Origin: Antedon mediterranea | Lineage: Eukaryota > Echinodermata > Crinoidea > Comatulida > Antedonidae | Reading direction: 5' to 3' | Length of the DNA: 64,000 nucleotides | Assembly: GCF_964355755.1 (NCBI RefSeq) | Contig: NC_092672.1 | Location: 4,898,001 to 4,962,000, forward strand | Part shown: in pieces, positions 36,171-48,425 of the stretch | How the letters are laid out: every line of letters starts with the position of its first letter | How positions within the stretch are numbered: position 1 is the stretch's first letter | Made by a program: the position numbers and the translations under genes | The notes under the pieces: model-generated | What the model was told of the DNA's origin: nothing | The model's database searches: none | The model's input: only the letters and a program-made list of their open reading frames with translations

Positions 36171-36818
36171 ATAAAGGTGTTCAGAGAAGAAAGGTATTTC
36201 TGAACAAAAAACCCCATTTAAAACTGTGTCACTAAACAAACTTTTTCATAAATATAAGCAAATAAACTTATTAAATAAACATTAAAAAAGTGGTAAACAT
36301 AATAATATAGCCCAATAAAAATGTGGTGAGACACTGTCAAAAATAAATCTTTGTCAGTTTTGCTTGAATGCTTACGAAAACATGTATTCATAAAAATTTG
36401 AACTACCCCTATTATAGTTGCTTTAACAATACAAATTCCACAGTTTAGCCTACACACCTCCGGCGTCACAACTCTACCACTGATTGAATCAGTTCCATAT
36501 TTCGCAACGCAGACAACACATTAAACGTCTTTAACACGCTATAAAGCAAAACTGACTGAAATTTCTTAAAAACAAAAGGAAATATTTTAAATACTCGGAT
36601 GTGCCTAGTAGGCGTGTAAAAGTAAAGACGATTTGACTTGTTTCTTTTAATAGGAATGTATTTGTTGTCTATTGTCACTTGTGGATTGTTTTTTTGTCTC
36701 GAGGTTGTGTAACACAATAGTGTAGTTTAGTATACTAAAGGACAATTAAAAGAGAGCGAAACACCGTAGATACAATCATTGACTATGGGAATCTAACGGA
36801 CTAACTGGGACATCGTCG

Positions 36819-37140
36819 GAATATATTACCACATTTTGTGTAAGTATAACTTTTTACTTGTTTTTTTAAACTATTGATAACGTTGTTGTTTGAAGACAAT
36901 CATAACATGACATAAGCTGTTAAACATGAATGATCGGAATATATTACCAAACTTGTGTAAGTAAAGTATAGCTTTTTACTTGTTTCTAAAAAAAAACTAT
37001 TGATAACGTTGTTGTTTGAAGATAATTATAACATGGCACAATCTGTTATGAATATATTAACAAACATTGTGTAGGCCTATATAAGTATAACTCTTACTTT
37101 TTTTAAACTATTAAAAACTTGTTGTTTGAATATAATCATT
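36819..37140 (+). repeat. triplicated segment carrying splice-donor-like sites
   Basis: Three units of about 125 bp (from about 36819, 36933 and 37047). Each contains GAATATATTA(C/A)CA, a TTGTGTAAGTA- or TTGTGTAGG-type site, a T-rich stretch and GTTGTTTGAAGA or similar. The first two units keep a consensus GTAAGT, so the upstream 36740-36836 could be a 5' non-coding exon of the peroxidase gene. Confidence 0.65.
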
Positions 37141-38238
37141 AGACGGTATTATATGTATGTATATCATTGTTTTACCCATTTGGTTATCGGTAATTAATGT
37201 ATATACTTCTCCTATAAAGATGTTATTGGAATAGTTCTCAAAAATGATATTTCAAACTGACAGTATAGAATAAAGAGTACGGTATGTTATAGGCCTACTA
37301 AATTAAGTCTTGATTAGGGCTGTTATTAAGAATTCAAACCTGTATTATGAACCACCATGAAGGATTTTCGGAAATAAACGTTAAGATCCATTTTTATCAG
37401 AACCTAGACCTAAATTCATATATAATGCTATAATTTCTCTGTAATTCCACCTCTGTAAGATCATGGATACATTATTTCATAAATAGTTCCTCCATGGTTA
37501 GTATGCATATGAGTTTCCATCGCGACATTTTCTATGCTTGACAATTCGGCTTGGACATTATATTTCAAAATGAGAATGAGCACTATAGTGCTTATTTTAT
37601 TTATTTAATTCACAACTGTATATTATTATATAGGTATGCAAAATCATGGATGTTATTATCTAAATAATTATCATATAATTTACTGCACAAATCTCCTCTC
37701 TAAGCACCTTTAAGGACCCTTGGTAATTGCTAATCCCTCGTTAAATCAATGCCACGAAATGGAAGATACAAAACTATACCTCCATGCTGTTAATAACGAA
37801 CATTATAATTCACACTGAAGTATAATATATTACTCATACATTTTCATAAACAACAATGGATTATGATTATCTTATTTTTTTCTTTATGACTAAACCAATC
37901 ATTACATTCATGCTAATTATGTAATAAAAGCTGATGTATGTGTTGCAGCAAGCGATAATCGATGGGCTGTCTTTTACATTTTCCTGTTTTTCTTTAAAAT
38001 GCGATTTTAAAAAACAAATAAGGGATATCTTTATTTAGATCTTAGAACAAACAGTCACTTTCTCGAGATCAATGGTTATATTTTACATTGGTTGTTTATA
38101 TCCCATTAATGGAGGAAAGATATATTGAATGGTAAGTTATTATATGCCTATCATTAATATCAATGTAGACTGTATTGCATGTTACTCGATGTGCGCTACT
38201 TTATGACGTAACATTACTTTAACTACGCAATCCAAAGT

Positions 38239-38316
38239 AAATATGGCGGAGGACAGGGCCACATGGAGGAGCGTTGTTAAATCCACGGTCCCCAACATTC
38301 CCGAAACGGCTAATAA
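38239..38316 (+). other. exon-like ATGGCGG sequence of unknown status
   Basis: ATGGCGGAGGACAGGGCCAC opens a 26-codon frame (MAEDRATWRSVVKSTVPNIP, then ETANKG) up to a GTAAGG donor-like site. It could be an alternative first exon of the peroxidase gene, the first exon of an unknown gene, or the C-terminal remnant of a LINE endonuclease-reverse transcriptase, where DRxxWR motifs are common. No evidence separates these. Confidence 0.3.
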
Positions 38317-38435
38317 GGGTAAGGTAAAGTAATGTATAACCATTTTAAATGTATTATTTGTTTTATAGAAAAGGTGCACTACGGCGCTATATTGCATGAG
38401 TATTTAAAGGTGTACTGTCACAGTTAGTCTGCATC

Positions 38436-41400
38436 ATGGCACAAGAATTTTTATACAACAAAGAATTACAATTATATGCAAGTGTAGCTAGTATACGAAT
38501 TGGGAAAAGGTTAGCTGACGCAGATGATGATGATCCGGAGGAGGAGATAGAAAATCAAAGAAAATCACAAAAACGACATAAATTTTGGCTTATTATCGTT
38601 TTTATATTTATATTATTTACCGGTGTAGCTGCAATTACATCAGTGATTATTTTCATCTTAAATAGCGGTGAGTACATGTGTCATAATCATATTTTTTAGG
38701 CCTATATTGTTCGGATAGACGGCAAGTTTATGCCAAAGTTATTATGTTTTTTCAAACGCTAAAAATAAGGTTTATCGCAAATAGCTTGATTATTTAAAGA
38801 GGAACGTGTCATTGTACAATGCATGATGGGAAGGGTTTGGAAGAAAACGTCACGACGCGTACGTACAAACAACAAATCACGTATGTACGCTTCGTGACGT
38901 TTATTCCCAATATTTTAAACAGATTGGCTATAAGATTTTTGGATAAACTAAACCTTAAGCCTTGTCTACACTATCAAACTTTATGTGACAAAAAAATGTG
39001 ATGTGCCCATATATGAACATAATGATGTCATATCACAACTATATTTGGGCATATCACTACCATATTTGGGTACAGTTTGATAGTGTAGACAGAGCTTTAT
39101 AAACGAGTGAGGCCTAAAAACAGGAGATATTTATATTCTCGGTGCTCTTTCCCCCGTAGATGGTTCAGGATCATCGAGTTCAGCTAAACCTAACGTAACG
39201 ACGATAGTTCCAGAATTCACTCTTTTATGTTCATGTAAAGGAAGGTATGAATGTGTTTCTGTATGTATAGTGTAAGTGATGAATAAGTAAATTCTGATAA
39301 TTGTGTAGGCCTATAAAAGTTAACAGTAAAAATGTCTATTATTGTATTTATACGTCACAAAAGACTTACTTCCCTTTGTCTGGGGGAATTTCAAAATGAC
39401 CAAAATAGTACATTAGTTTTTATTCTAATCAGTTCAAATTCCAATTTTTTTTAAACTTTGATTTACTCATTTACTCAGCTCTGTCTACACTATCAAACTA
39501 GTTTGATGTGCCCAAATATGGTAGTTATATACCCAAATATGGTAGTGATATGACATCATCATGTCCATATATGGGCCCATCACATTTTTTTGTCACATAA
39601 AGTTTGATAGTGAAGACAGAGCTTTATTAATTTAAAGTAAAATTAAAGTATTTTGCCTATCATTAATTTTATTTATTTAATAGAGCCAGTAAGAGATTGC
39701 ATATGTTGACATGTTTGAAAGATTTGGAATGCCTTGTAACCATCTGCGTCAAATGTATATTAGCCACATAAGACCTGTAACTGAATATGCGTGTCCGGTA
39801 TGGCACTCTGCTTTAACCTTAGCACAAACTTGAATCTATACTGGAACGCGCATTTAGAATAATTCTCAGACAAAAATTTGCATCTTATGATCAAGCAATT
39901 AAACTACTTAATCTTAAATGTTTAGATCAAAGAAGAGAAGATATTCTTCTTGATTTTGCTAAAACAAAATTGTCCCTAACGCACTTCCTAAAATGAGAGG
40001 CAAAACGTGTGGTAGGATACTTAGAAATGCTAAGAAGCAAAGTGAAATGTATGGCAAAAAAAAAACAACTCATGTTTCCCAGCCCTGTGTAGACTAATTA
40101 TTAAACCAAAATAAATACATTTCGGAAAAATAACAACAATAACAATTACAATAGTAAGTTATGTCAAAACGTGTATAATATAATATTTTGTGTAAAATAC
40201 TTTTATCAGTCTTTTCCATGTGTAATATCTCATTTTTAAAATAATTATTTACCTTTTTAATGTTGTGAACTTTGATGTTTGAAAGCTTGTACCAATTTAT
40301 TATGTAAATCTCGTGCTATTCAGTTTCATTCTATATTATACTGCAAAGAGAAATATTGAATAAAAGCAGAATAAATGAAATTTATTTAATTAAAAACATT
40401 TTTAACTGTGAATATTTTAAATAAAAGAACATTTTGACTTATATTTTGACCTAGAAAACCAATTGTAGAGATAATAAGGTAGCACTTATTGATCCTATCA
40501 TTGTCGTGTTTTAAGAAAGGAAATGAATGACTGGCCTTAAAATAAAGCAAAACTTTGAATAGAGTTCGTTAGAGATGAAACGGTAAACAGATTCAAATTG
40601 TGCGTGCGTGCAAACCAATGTCTCGGATCAGGGATTTTGTGTCCTGAAATCCTCTTAAAATTCGATAGAGGTTAAGCCTATCCCAATTCCACCCTTTTTT
40701 TAAATCAATTGCAAATAATCAATTTTATTGATTAAATATTGAACTAAGACATATTAAAGCTGTATCGGTTCACACATAACACAATTATTTTATTAAAATT
40801 GCCTACTCAATAAGTTAATTTAGAAGAAATATGTTTTACTATATAATTGTGTATAAACGGTAAACAGTCAAACTAGTTTACTGTATCAAAAAAGTGTGAT
40901 GTGCCCAAATAAGATAGTGATATGGCCAAATATGGTAGTAATATTACATCATCATGTCAATATGTGGGCACATCACATTTTTTGACACATAAAGTTGATA
41001 GAGTAGCACAAAGCTTATAGATATGAGTTTTTGCCAAATCGCCTTTTATGTGGATGGAAATGCACCTGAGTGTCTGACACATTTCAAACGGTGTTCTGTG
41101 TAAAACTATGTCAACACTATCAAACTTTAAAAAGTGTGCTGTGCCCAAGTATGGTAGTGATATGGCCAAATATGGTAGTGATATTAAATCATCATATCCA
41201 TATATGGGCACATCACATTGTTTGTCACATAAAGGTTGATAGTGTAGACAGAGATTTAGACATGCATTTTTGCCAAATCTCTATTTTCTCTATTGATAAT
41301 TAAATATTACTGTATCATTTTCATAGGGTTGGTAGTACATGTTCATCAGAAGGCTACAATACGAATATCAATGACTGTCCAACTTTCTTTCACAAGTATC

Positions 41401-44400
41401 GTACATACGATGGCTCCTGCAATAACGTTTGTAACCCAAGCATTGGCAAGTCACACACTCCTCCAAGACGAATACTTCCGCCAGTTTATTCAGACGGTAA
41501 GAACGTCATATGAAAATAAAATAGCAATTAGGCCTATATGTAAATGTAAATGGGGGAATAACCTTACTGGGCTGAATTGCACACATGTGTGGACGGCACT
41601 TTCCTCTCCTCCAAGGGTATTCGTGTCGAGTAATGCCACCAAACGGCGGCCGTTCATCTGTCCACAACGACAGAGGCTAAATGGACCAGTACACCGGGGT
41701 TACCCCTACTTTTCCGAAAGATGTACTGGGTTCTTTAAATGAACTAACCTATAAGGAAAAAAAGTGAATTTAATTCAGCAGAATTTCAGGTTCAGGTTTG
41801 CATCCAATTTCCGCGTAAGTATGCGTTGCATTTTCGCGGTTCACATGTCCTGGTCATGAGTCGAGTTCAAATTTAGTTTCGCATGCACTGTATTTTAAAT
41901 TGAGAATGTCCCGTATAACAATAGTTCATAGATCTAGAACATGATATGAGGAAATACTATGACAAATCAATCTAATAGGTTTGCTAGAGGCGCAGATTAA
42001 CACCCAAGTATCACATAACTATAGAGTTGAGTTGTTATTGAAGTAGTAATTATAATATCAAGATCTTACTATATTAAAGCGTGGTTCCCACTAGCGACGC
42101 AACACAAGGACGTAACGCAACGTAAGTGAATTGACCTATCACAAGCGATGGCGTATTCGCTTGTGATTGCTAACTGCCTATAGCTTCGCTTGTCATTGGT
42201 TAAAACGCTTGCGTTGCGTTTACGTCCTTGCGTTACGTTCTAGTGGGAACCAAGAGTTAGAAAGTTAAAGGTACGCTAAAAGTTAATAACAATGGTGTAG
42301 TAAATAAAGCGTTGAACAATTTAAGATCAAACTCTGGTGTTAATTCCATGTTTAATTTAGTGGGCCGGTGTATTTTTTTAAAAGTAAATAACTTTATTAA
42401 AAGTGAAAAATGGCCTATTGAAAGTCTGATTTATTAATCTTCATTTTCATATTTTTGGAAGACAATACATCTTTAATAATAGTAAATAAAGTACGTCCTT
42501 TTTCCAATATTTAGAAAAAGCATCGCCGAGATTGTCAGCTGCTGAAGAGGAACTACCAAATGTTAGAAATGTTTCTGTGCACTTCTCACATGAGGAAAAC
42601 TTCAACATCAACTGCAAGTACACGGATCTGGTGATGCATTTTGGCCAATTGCTGGACCACGATATGGATCATTCGGTACCAGAGGAAGGTAACATACATT
42701 CAGTATTCACTTCATTCATATTTGTAATATTGCATGCAATCCCCCAAAGAACAATCATCAGCTTATGATGTGGGCATCTATAGATAAACCATTTTTATAA
42801 TAAAAACATAATGGTTACGGAGTCGTTTTGTTTATAGGTTTATTAATTTATTCATAGTCACTGTTGAACAAATAGTTATTTGCTCTCTAATTTTCTTCGC
42901 TTTGTAGACATTTATCTGCTGATGTGCAAAACGAAGGTCATTTAGCTTAAAGTATTTCTAAACTATCATATTTAATTTTTTCAAAAAAGTGTGATTTTCT
43001 CAAATATGGTAGTGATATTCCCAAATTTGGTAGTGATATGACATCATCATGTCAATATATGGGCACATCACATTTTTTTGTCACATAAAGTTTTAAGAAT
43101 CACATTTACAATTCCATCAATTTTAATGAATTTTTCTTAATGTGTATTTTAAATTGTGAATATTGTAATACTATTTCTGAATCACCCTTTTTAAAACAAG
43201 TACCTCCTCAAGTATATGTATCATTCTATTCATTTAAATGTGTCTATTTTGGTAGAAAGCCCACGTGTTTCGTTTTACAAACAGCTATTGCACGCTCGAA
43301 CGATAGACTATTACATGCCTGTGGCTAGTATTGTTAACCGTATGACAATTCTATAGATTTTAAAAGTATTTTGTCAGCAATTTGAATTTTAGAAATACGA
43401 TAAGATAATCGTTATAGGTTCCTTTTATCTAATAAAAATATATGGTGCCTTTCACAGATCATTTTCTTTGAGTCTCCCAAAACTAATTATTCAGATGAGA
43501 GTTCACATGCACTCACCTGAAGTTCAATTGTTTGTGTTTTTTATATTCAAACGGAAACAATAAAATGGCTCATAGTGTAAAATATTCACTTAAAATTAGA
43601 GTATAGGTATAATAAAACAGACATAAAAACGACAGGCTTATAAAAGGGCTATATTATACCAGATAAAACAGGTTATTTGTGTATAGGCTTCTGTATACTA
43701 AAACGTACTGTGTGCGTTGCTTACGTTGATAATCCAAGTTATTGATTTCAATTCGTTTTTTAGAAACCGGCCAATTTTATAATATAATCATTTTCGGCTT
43801 AAATCTAGTAAAAAATCTTTAAATTCGCTTCACTATTTCCAAAAGACGTTCAAGTTATGAAAACCAAACACTAATTTAGATAGCCTAGACTTGCTCCAAG
43901 TCTGTATGTATTGTCTTTTTTATGCCATTCCACACGTCGTCGTTTTGATTTTTGTCTGAAATCTAAACTGAAGTAATACACGTATGAAACGCCATATGTG
44001 CCAAAATATTTATTAATTATTATCCGTCTGGAGCCCAGAGTATAGATAGTTATGCATGATGTAAATGAAATGACATATAAAATTATTGAAGTCAAGTAAT
44101 TTGAAATCAAATTATTTTAATAATTAATTGAATTTTAATCGATTTCATATTATTCGTATTTAGTGCCATGTGGCTGTAATCGAACCGACAAGTGTCTACC
44201 GATACCCATACCTAAGGATGACCCGTATTTTACCAAACCATGTATGGTATTCAAACGGTCGCAGAGAACGGCCGTCGAAGGATGTCCGTCCGCGCCAACT
44301 GAACACGTGAACGTTATTACGTCATATATTGATGGCTCATTCGTATATGGATCGACTGAACACGAGGCAAAGAAGTTGCGATCGTTTGGTAAGTTTGTAA

Positions 44401-47315
44401 AATACTTGTCATGACCACAGAAGAACGTACTTTTATCAAATTCAATGAAATTATGTTAGTTATTTCCGGCAAATCTAGTAGACATTTGTTCCATGGGACG
44501 TTTTACTGTTTTATTTTTATTATGGAAAGCAAACAGACCCTTAAAGATGTATTGTCCCCCTGAACAAAATTAATGTTTAAATTTTTTAATTATTGAATAT
44601 ACCATTTTAATGTCACATAATAGTTTAACAAAAATTGAATTGAATAAAAATATATTTACCTGAAAAAAACTGTAATTTAAAGCAAAAAATAGACAAGTCA
44701 ATGGGGTTTTGGTTGAATTTGACCATTTATTTTGTCATTATATATAAGAAAACATTTTGTTTTTCTTTTTTACGGAAGGGATTACATTCATTAAAATTTC
44801 AATCAATCAAACAATTTAAAGGCTGATTTAATTAATCTTCATTTTATATATATATTTACGTTATTAGGCCTATAACGTATTACGATACATAATATAATTT
44901 TTAAGAAATAAGTTAGTGTTAATTTGCACATGCATATTTTATATCACATCATAATAGTTAATTAATTATCGATTAATATTAGTTTCAGGTAAATTAATAG
45001 TACTTAAAAACCCATCAGGAAGCCATTTGAAGCCAATCCTACCACACAACCCAACGCATAGCAAATGTAAAGCCCAGACAATAGTTAAAAAGTGTCCGTC
45101 AGCAGGAGATAAAAGAGCATCTGTACAGCCAGGCCTACATGCGTTGCACACTGTATTTGTACGGGAACACAATCGCCTTACAGACAAACTAACCATTTTG
45201 AATCCACACTGGAATGATGAAAGATTATTTCAAGAGGCTAGAAAAATTGTATCAGCTGTCTTCCAGCATATCACCTATTCGGAATATCTTCCAGTTATTC
45301 TTGGCCAGAAAAGCGTTCAAAGGCATAATTTAGCGACAGATAGCACGTATGCATATAGTGACTGTATAGACCCGTCAATAAGTAGTGTTTTCTCTTCTGC
45401 CGCGTTTCGTTTTGGACATAGTCAAATTGGTTCGTTTGTGGCGCGTGCAGACAAGAACTATCAACCAACGTATGATCCTTTGCCGCTTAGAGGAACCTTT
45501 TTTAACGCATCCGTTCTTGATGACGCACGTGCTGGCGGTGTCGATTCTATCATTCTGGGCATGCTCAGTATCGGATTATTCAATGTGGATTATCAATTTT
45601 CGAAGGATATCACCGAACATTTATTTTCGGATCCACCAAATGCGTAAGTACAAACCAAACATGTTTATAGTTTATATTGGTACATACAAACACATTCACT
45701 GAGACAGCGTTAGTCCTAATAAATTTGTAATGAAAAATGGTGTTCTTGAATACATCGACGTTTAGATTGAAAGTTATGTCATGGCATTGGAATGTTAGAT
45801 TTTGAATCGCTGTGCGTTTTGGCCCAGTGCATAAATGTGATCATTGGGGATTATTCCTTTATTATTTTTTTGACAATCAATTACATTGTTTTTGTCAATT
45901 CAACTGAAAGCTTATAATTTCATTTCGTATTGTACAGCCCAGGGATGGATCTTTTAGCCATCAACATCCTGCGTGGCCGTGATCATGGTTTAGCATCTTA
46001 CAATGATTGGAGGGACGTATGCGGGCTAGGGAAAGCAGACACGTTTGCCGATTTAACCGAAATAAGCAAGGAAGTGCAACTACTTCTACAGAAGATATAT
46101 CAGTAAGTATGCAAACAACATTTCAAAAAAATGACACCGACCAATTAATTATTCTATCATTCTGGGAATGCTCAGTGTCGGATTATTCATTCTGAATAAT
46201 ATTCTACACGGTCGCTGTCCATGGAGTTTATCAGGGGAGCATTTTTGTGTGACGATATAGAGGGCGCTATACACAACAATAGAAATTGCGGTGGTTATAA
46301 CGTAACATACGTAAAATAGAGTTTAGTGCACTTGACAATTGAAAAGATATGGTTATCTCAGTCATGAAAAAGTATGTATTGTAAAATGTTCTAACTAACG
46401 TCATTATTAGTATTTATACTTTGCTCTGCACTACTACGATTCATGAGTGACCTGGTTCATAAGTGACCTGGTTTTAGAAGACATGTAATCAAATACAATT
46501 AAATGAACTGTGACATTTTATTCTATTTTTTTTTTTCAGAAATGTCAATGATATTGATGCTATTATTGGAATGTTTAGTGAAAGACACGTTGACGGAGCC
46601 CTCGTTGGGCCAACGTTTTCGTGCATTCTTGGTGAACAATTCCATAATCTTAAATTTGGTGATCGATTTTGGTATGAAAACACGGAAGGACACCAAGCAT
46701 TTAGTAAAAGTAAGTTTATTTACATAATTTTAGTGTATTATTCATAATTCATGTTGCTAAAATTATCGTTTATTTCTATTTAGCAAACAAAATCAAACAC
46801 ACTATTGGGTTTATCAAATTAGTAAATCAACAAGTAGGCAATTCAAATCTCGAGTTGTCTGCTGGTTGCTGACGGTATCATCAATAAGTATCAATTGATT
46901 AATATTTTTATAAAATTGTTTTTTCAAACTTTAATCCACAGCCCAATTAGAAACAATTCGTACGTCAAGTTTAGCAAGACTGTTTTGTGATAACCTCGAT
47001 GAGATAGAAACGGTTCAACCACATGTTTTTATCGTGCCAGACAATGGATTCGAAATAGGAAAATGGTAACTTGACTTTTTTTTATTGATTGTTGAATAAT
47101 AATAGCAAATATTGTGTTTTACTATTATCTTCCTTCAACTAATTTGGTAACTGTATATTTTTTTTATTAATATTAGGAAAGAAAGTGTGCTCCCTGAAGG
47201 CCTCGTGGAAATATACACAGACGACCAGTTCTCGTATGCGTACAATAGCCGCGTGCCGTGTTCTTCCGCGACTATTCCTTCAATTAATTTAAATGCTTGG
47301 AAAGAAATTATTTGA
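38436..47315 (+). CDS. type II membrane-anchored animal heme peroxidase
   Basis: Ten exons: 38436-38667, 39160-39244, 41327-41496, 42515-42688, 44164-44388, 44989-45643, 45938-46102, 46540-46709, 46942-47065, 47177-47315; 712 residues, all phases agree. Residues 1-49 are a charged cytosolic segment ([17 protein letters not shown]). Residues 50-75 are one membrane span, with no signal peptide before it, so the catalytic part should face outside. The peroxidase fold runs from [10 protein letters not shown] (about 140) to the end: distal [10 protein letters not shown] (His211, Asp210), calcium loop [12 protein letters not shown] (273-284), catalytic Arg338, REHNR (354-358), proximal FRFGH (His439) and RGRDHG. 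The glutamate that forms the second heme ester in mammalian peroxidases (RxxE) is valine 341 (RASVQ). The enzyme should oxidise substrates with H2O2. Its nearest functional analogues (ovoperoxidase, peroxidasin, MPO types) cannot be told apart by eye. Confidence 0.92.
38955..39099. mobile_element. MITE-1 copy
   Basis: TTAAGCCTTGTCTACACTAT at the left and GATAGTGTAGACAGAGCTTT at the right. In peroxidase intron 1, 60 bases before the exon 2 acceptor. Confidence 0.87.
39476..39626. mobile_element. MITE-1 copy
   Basis: CAGCTCTGTCTACACTATCA to GATAGTGAAGACAGAGCTTT. In peroxidase intron 2, which also holds two more copies. Confidence 0.87.
39705..40060 (+). pseudogene. non-LTR retrotransposon reverse transcriptase remnant
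   Basis: Two conceptual segments in different frames, separated by a frameshift/stop near 39832, resemble the C-terminal end of LINE reverse transcriptases: [20 protein letters not shown], then [20 protein letters not shown] and [20 protein letters not shown]. The YISxxRPxxEYACPVW motif is diagnostic. No other element parts are visible. In peroxidase intron 2. Confidence 0.8.
40867..41018. mobile_element. MITE-1 copy, decayed ends
   Basis: The interior GTGATGTGCCCAAATAAGAT and the right part TGGGCACATCACATTTTTTG are clear. The termini have diverged. In peroxidase intron 2. Confidence 0.78.
41102..41259. mobile_element. MITE-1 copy
   Basis: AAAACTATGTCAACACTATC at the left and GATAGTGTAGACAGAGATTTA at the right. 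It ends 67 bases before the exon 3 acceptor of the peroxidase gene. Confidence 0.85.
42073..42258. mobile_element. MITE-2 copy
   Basis: TTAAAGCGTGGTTCCCACTA to CTAGTGGGAACCAAGAGTTA. In peroxidase intron 3. Confidence 0.9.
42344..42478. mobile_element. MITE-3 3' fragment
   Basis: Contains AATAACTTTATTAAAAGTG and ends TGGAAGACAATACATCTTTA. It lies directly upstream of the exon 4 acceptor of the peroxidase gene. Confidence 0.75.
42959..43095. mobile_element. MITE-1 copy, decayed ends
   Basis: Interior CTCAAATATGGTAGTGATAT and TATGGGCACATCACATTTTT are intact, but both TIR ends are lost. In peroxidase intron 4. Confidence 0.78.
44541..44850. mobile_element. MITE-3 copy, right end truncated
   Basis: TTAAAGATGTATTGTCCCCC then the family interior through GATTTAATTAATCTTCATTT. 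The closing GGGGACAATACA is missing. In peroxidase intron 5. Confidence 0.83.
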
Positions 47316-47518
47316 AATTTGACGCAATACAAATTTAAATGTATATTTATGTTTAATGGAAAATAACATCAATAATGTGTATTAGAGAGAAGCCAAAGTC
47401 TGATCATGGAGCTATAAAGGTCTGATCTAGTAAACTTGGTCTCCGGTGAGTGGAGGCTGCAGGGATATGAACAGAGATCCAACCACGCTACATTCTTATA
47501 ATTTTTAACTACATCTCT

Positions 47519-47684
47519 GCTATCTACAAAATCGAACTTTATGTGACAAACAATTTTATGCGCCCATATATATGGGTATGATGATGTAATATCACCACTA
47601 CCATATTTGGGCATATCACTAATATATTTGAGTACACCACCCTTTTTTTTGTCAAACTAGTTTGTAAGTGTAGACAGAGCTTTA
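47519..47684. mobile_element. MITE-1 copy
   Basis: CTATCTACAAAATCGAACTT at the left and AGTGTAGACAGAGCTTTA at the right. Possibly within the peroxidase 3' UTR. Confidence 0.82.
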
Positions 47685-48290
47685 GATACCTTCTTGTTCG
47701 TTTGATCAAATTGGTTCTTGGAGACATGAATATCGGCTTTTCCCGGGCATTCAATATCAGCCTACCCAACAACTCTGATGAGAGGACATTTATTATAAAG
47801 GCGATTATAATGTGGTAGCATATTCGCATTTTTTTAGCTGTGGTTGTGTATTGGAGTTCACGCTCTAGTTTGTATATAATTACCTCTATGATATAACACT
47901 TCAACATGGACATGTTATTATATATACAAATTTCTCTTTATGTGCAATAATTATATCAGTTTTAATTATGTATATATTATATGAGCTTATATAATTATGA
48001 CACTTGAACTTTAAAGGTCAATAGTATGGTAATTTATTTAAAATAAAGTAGGTTTATTAATAGTAACGATCGTTTCTAGGATACATTGTATTGAATCGGG
48101 AAACTAGATATATTGTAAATAATGTACAAAGTAATTCTGAATTAAATTAAATTTGTAAGAAAATGTGTTCAAAACTATTTTGTTTAATGTGAATATTTAT
48201 TTAACATTTGAGAATTATCTTCTTATCGGTTGAGGGTTTCTGATGGTAGTAGCAATGACTATTCGGTGTGTGTGTCTGATTAATTCTATT

Positions 48291-48425
48291 TAAAGATGTA
48301 TTGTCCCCCTGGAATTTTTCTTTTGTACATTTTTTTGTTGAATATGCAATTTTAATGTTACATAATATGTATTCACTTTACCCAAAATTGGATCAAAAAA
48401 AATGTTTACCTTAAAAAAATTAAAT
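48291..48425. mobile_element. MITE-3 5' fragment
   Basis: TTTAAAGATGTATTGTCCCC and GAATATGCAATTTTAATGTT match the left part of the family. The right part is absent. Confidence 0.72.

Larger units (their letters stand above)
30972..38435. other. intergenic region between divergent PITP and peroxidase genes
   Basis: About 7.4 kb without a recognisable complete gene. It holds an open fragment at 31296-31440, a minisatellite at 32.4-32.9 kb, one MITE-1 copy, a partial MITE-3 copy, a triplicated segment with splice-donor-like sites at 36.8-37.1 kb, and an exon-like ATGGCGG sequence at 38239. The other short ORFs have no recognisable content. Confidence 0.45.

Noticed and set aside
40957-41303. 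ORFs with repeated hydrophobic peptides (also at 59852 and 47369)
   Set aside because: They are translations of MITE-1 copies; similar peptides appear wherever the element is inserted.
41293-41742. 149-codon plus-strand ORF
   Set aside because: Wrong frame over peroxidase exon 3 and its intron. The spliced frame gives the conserved peroxidase sequence.
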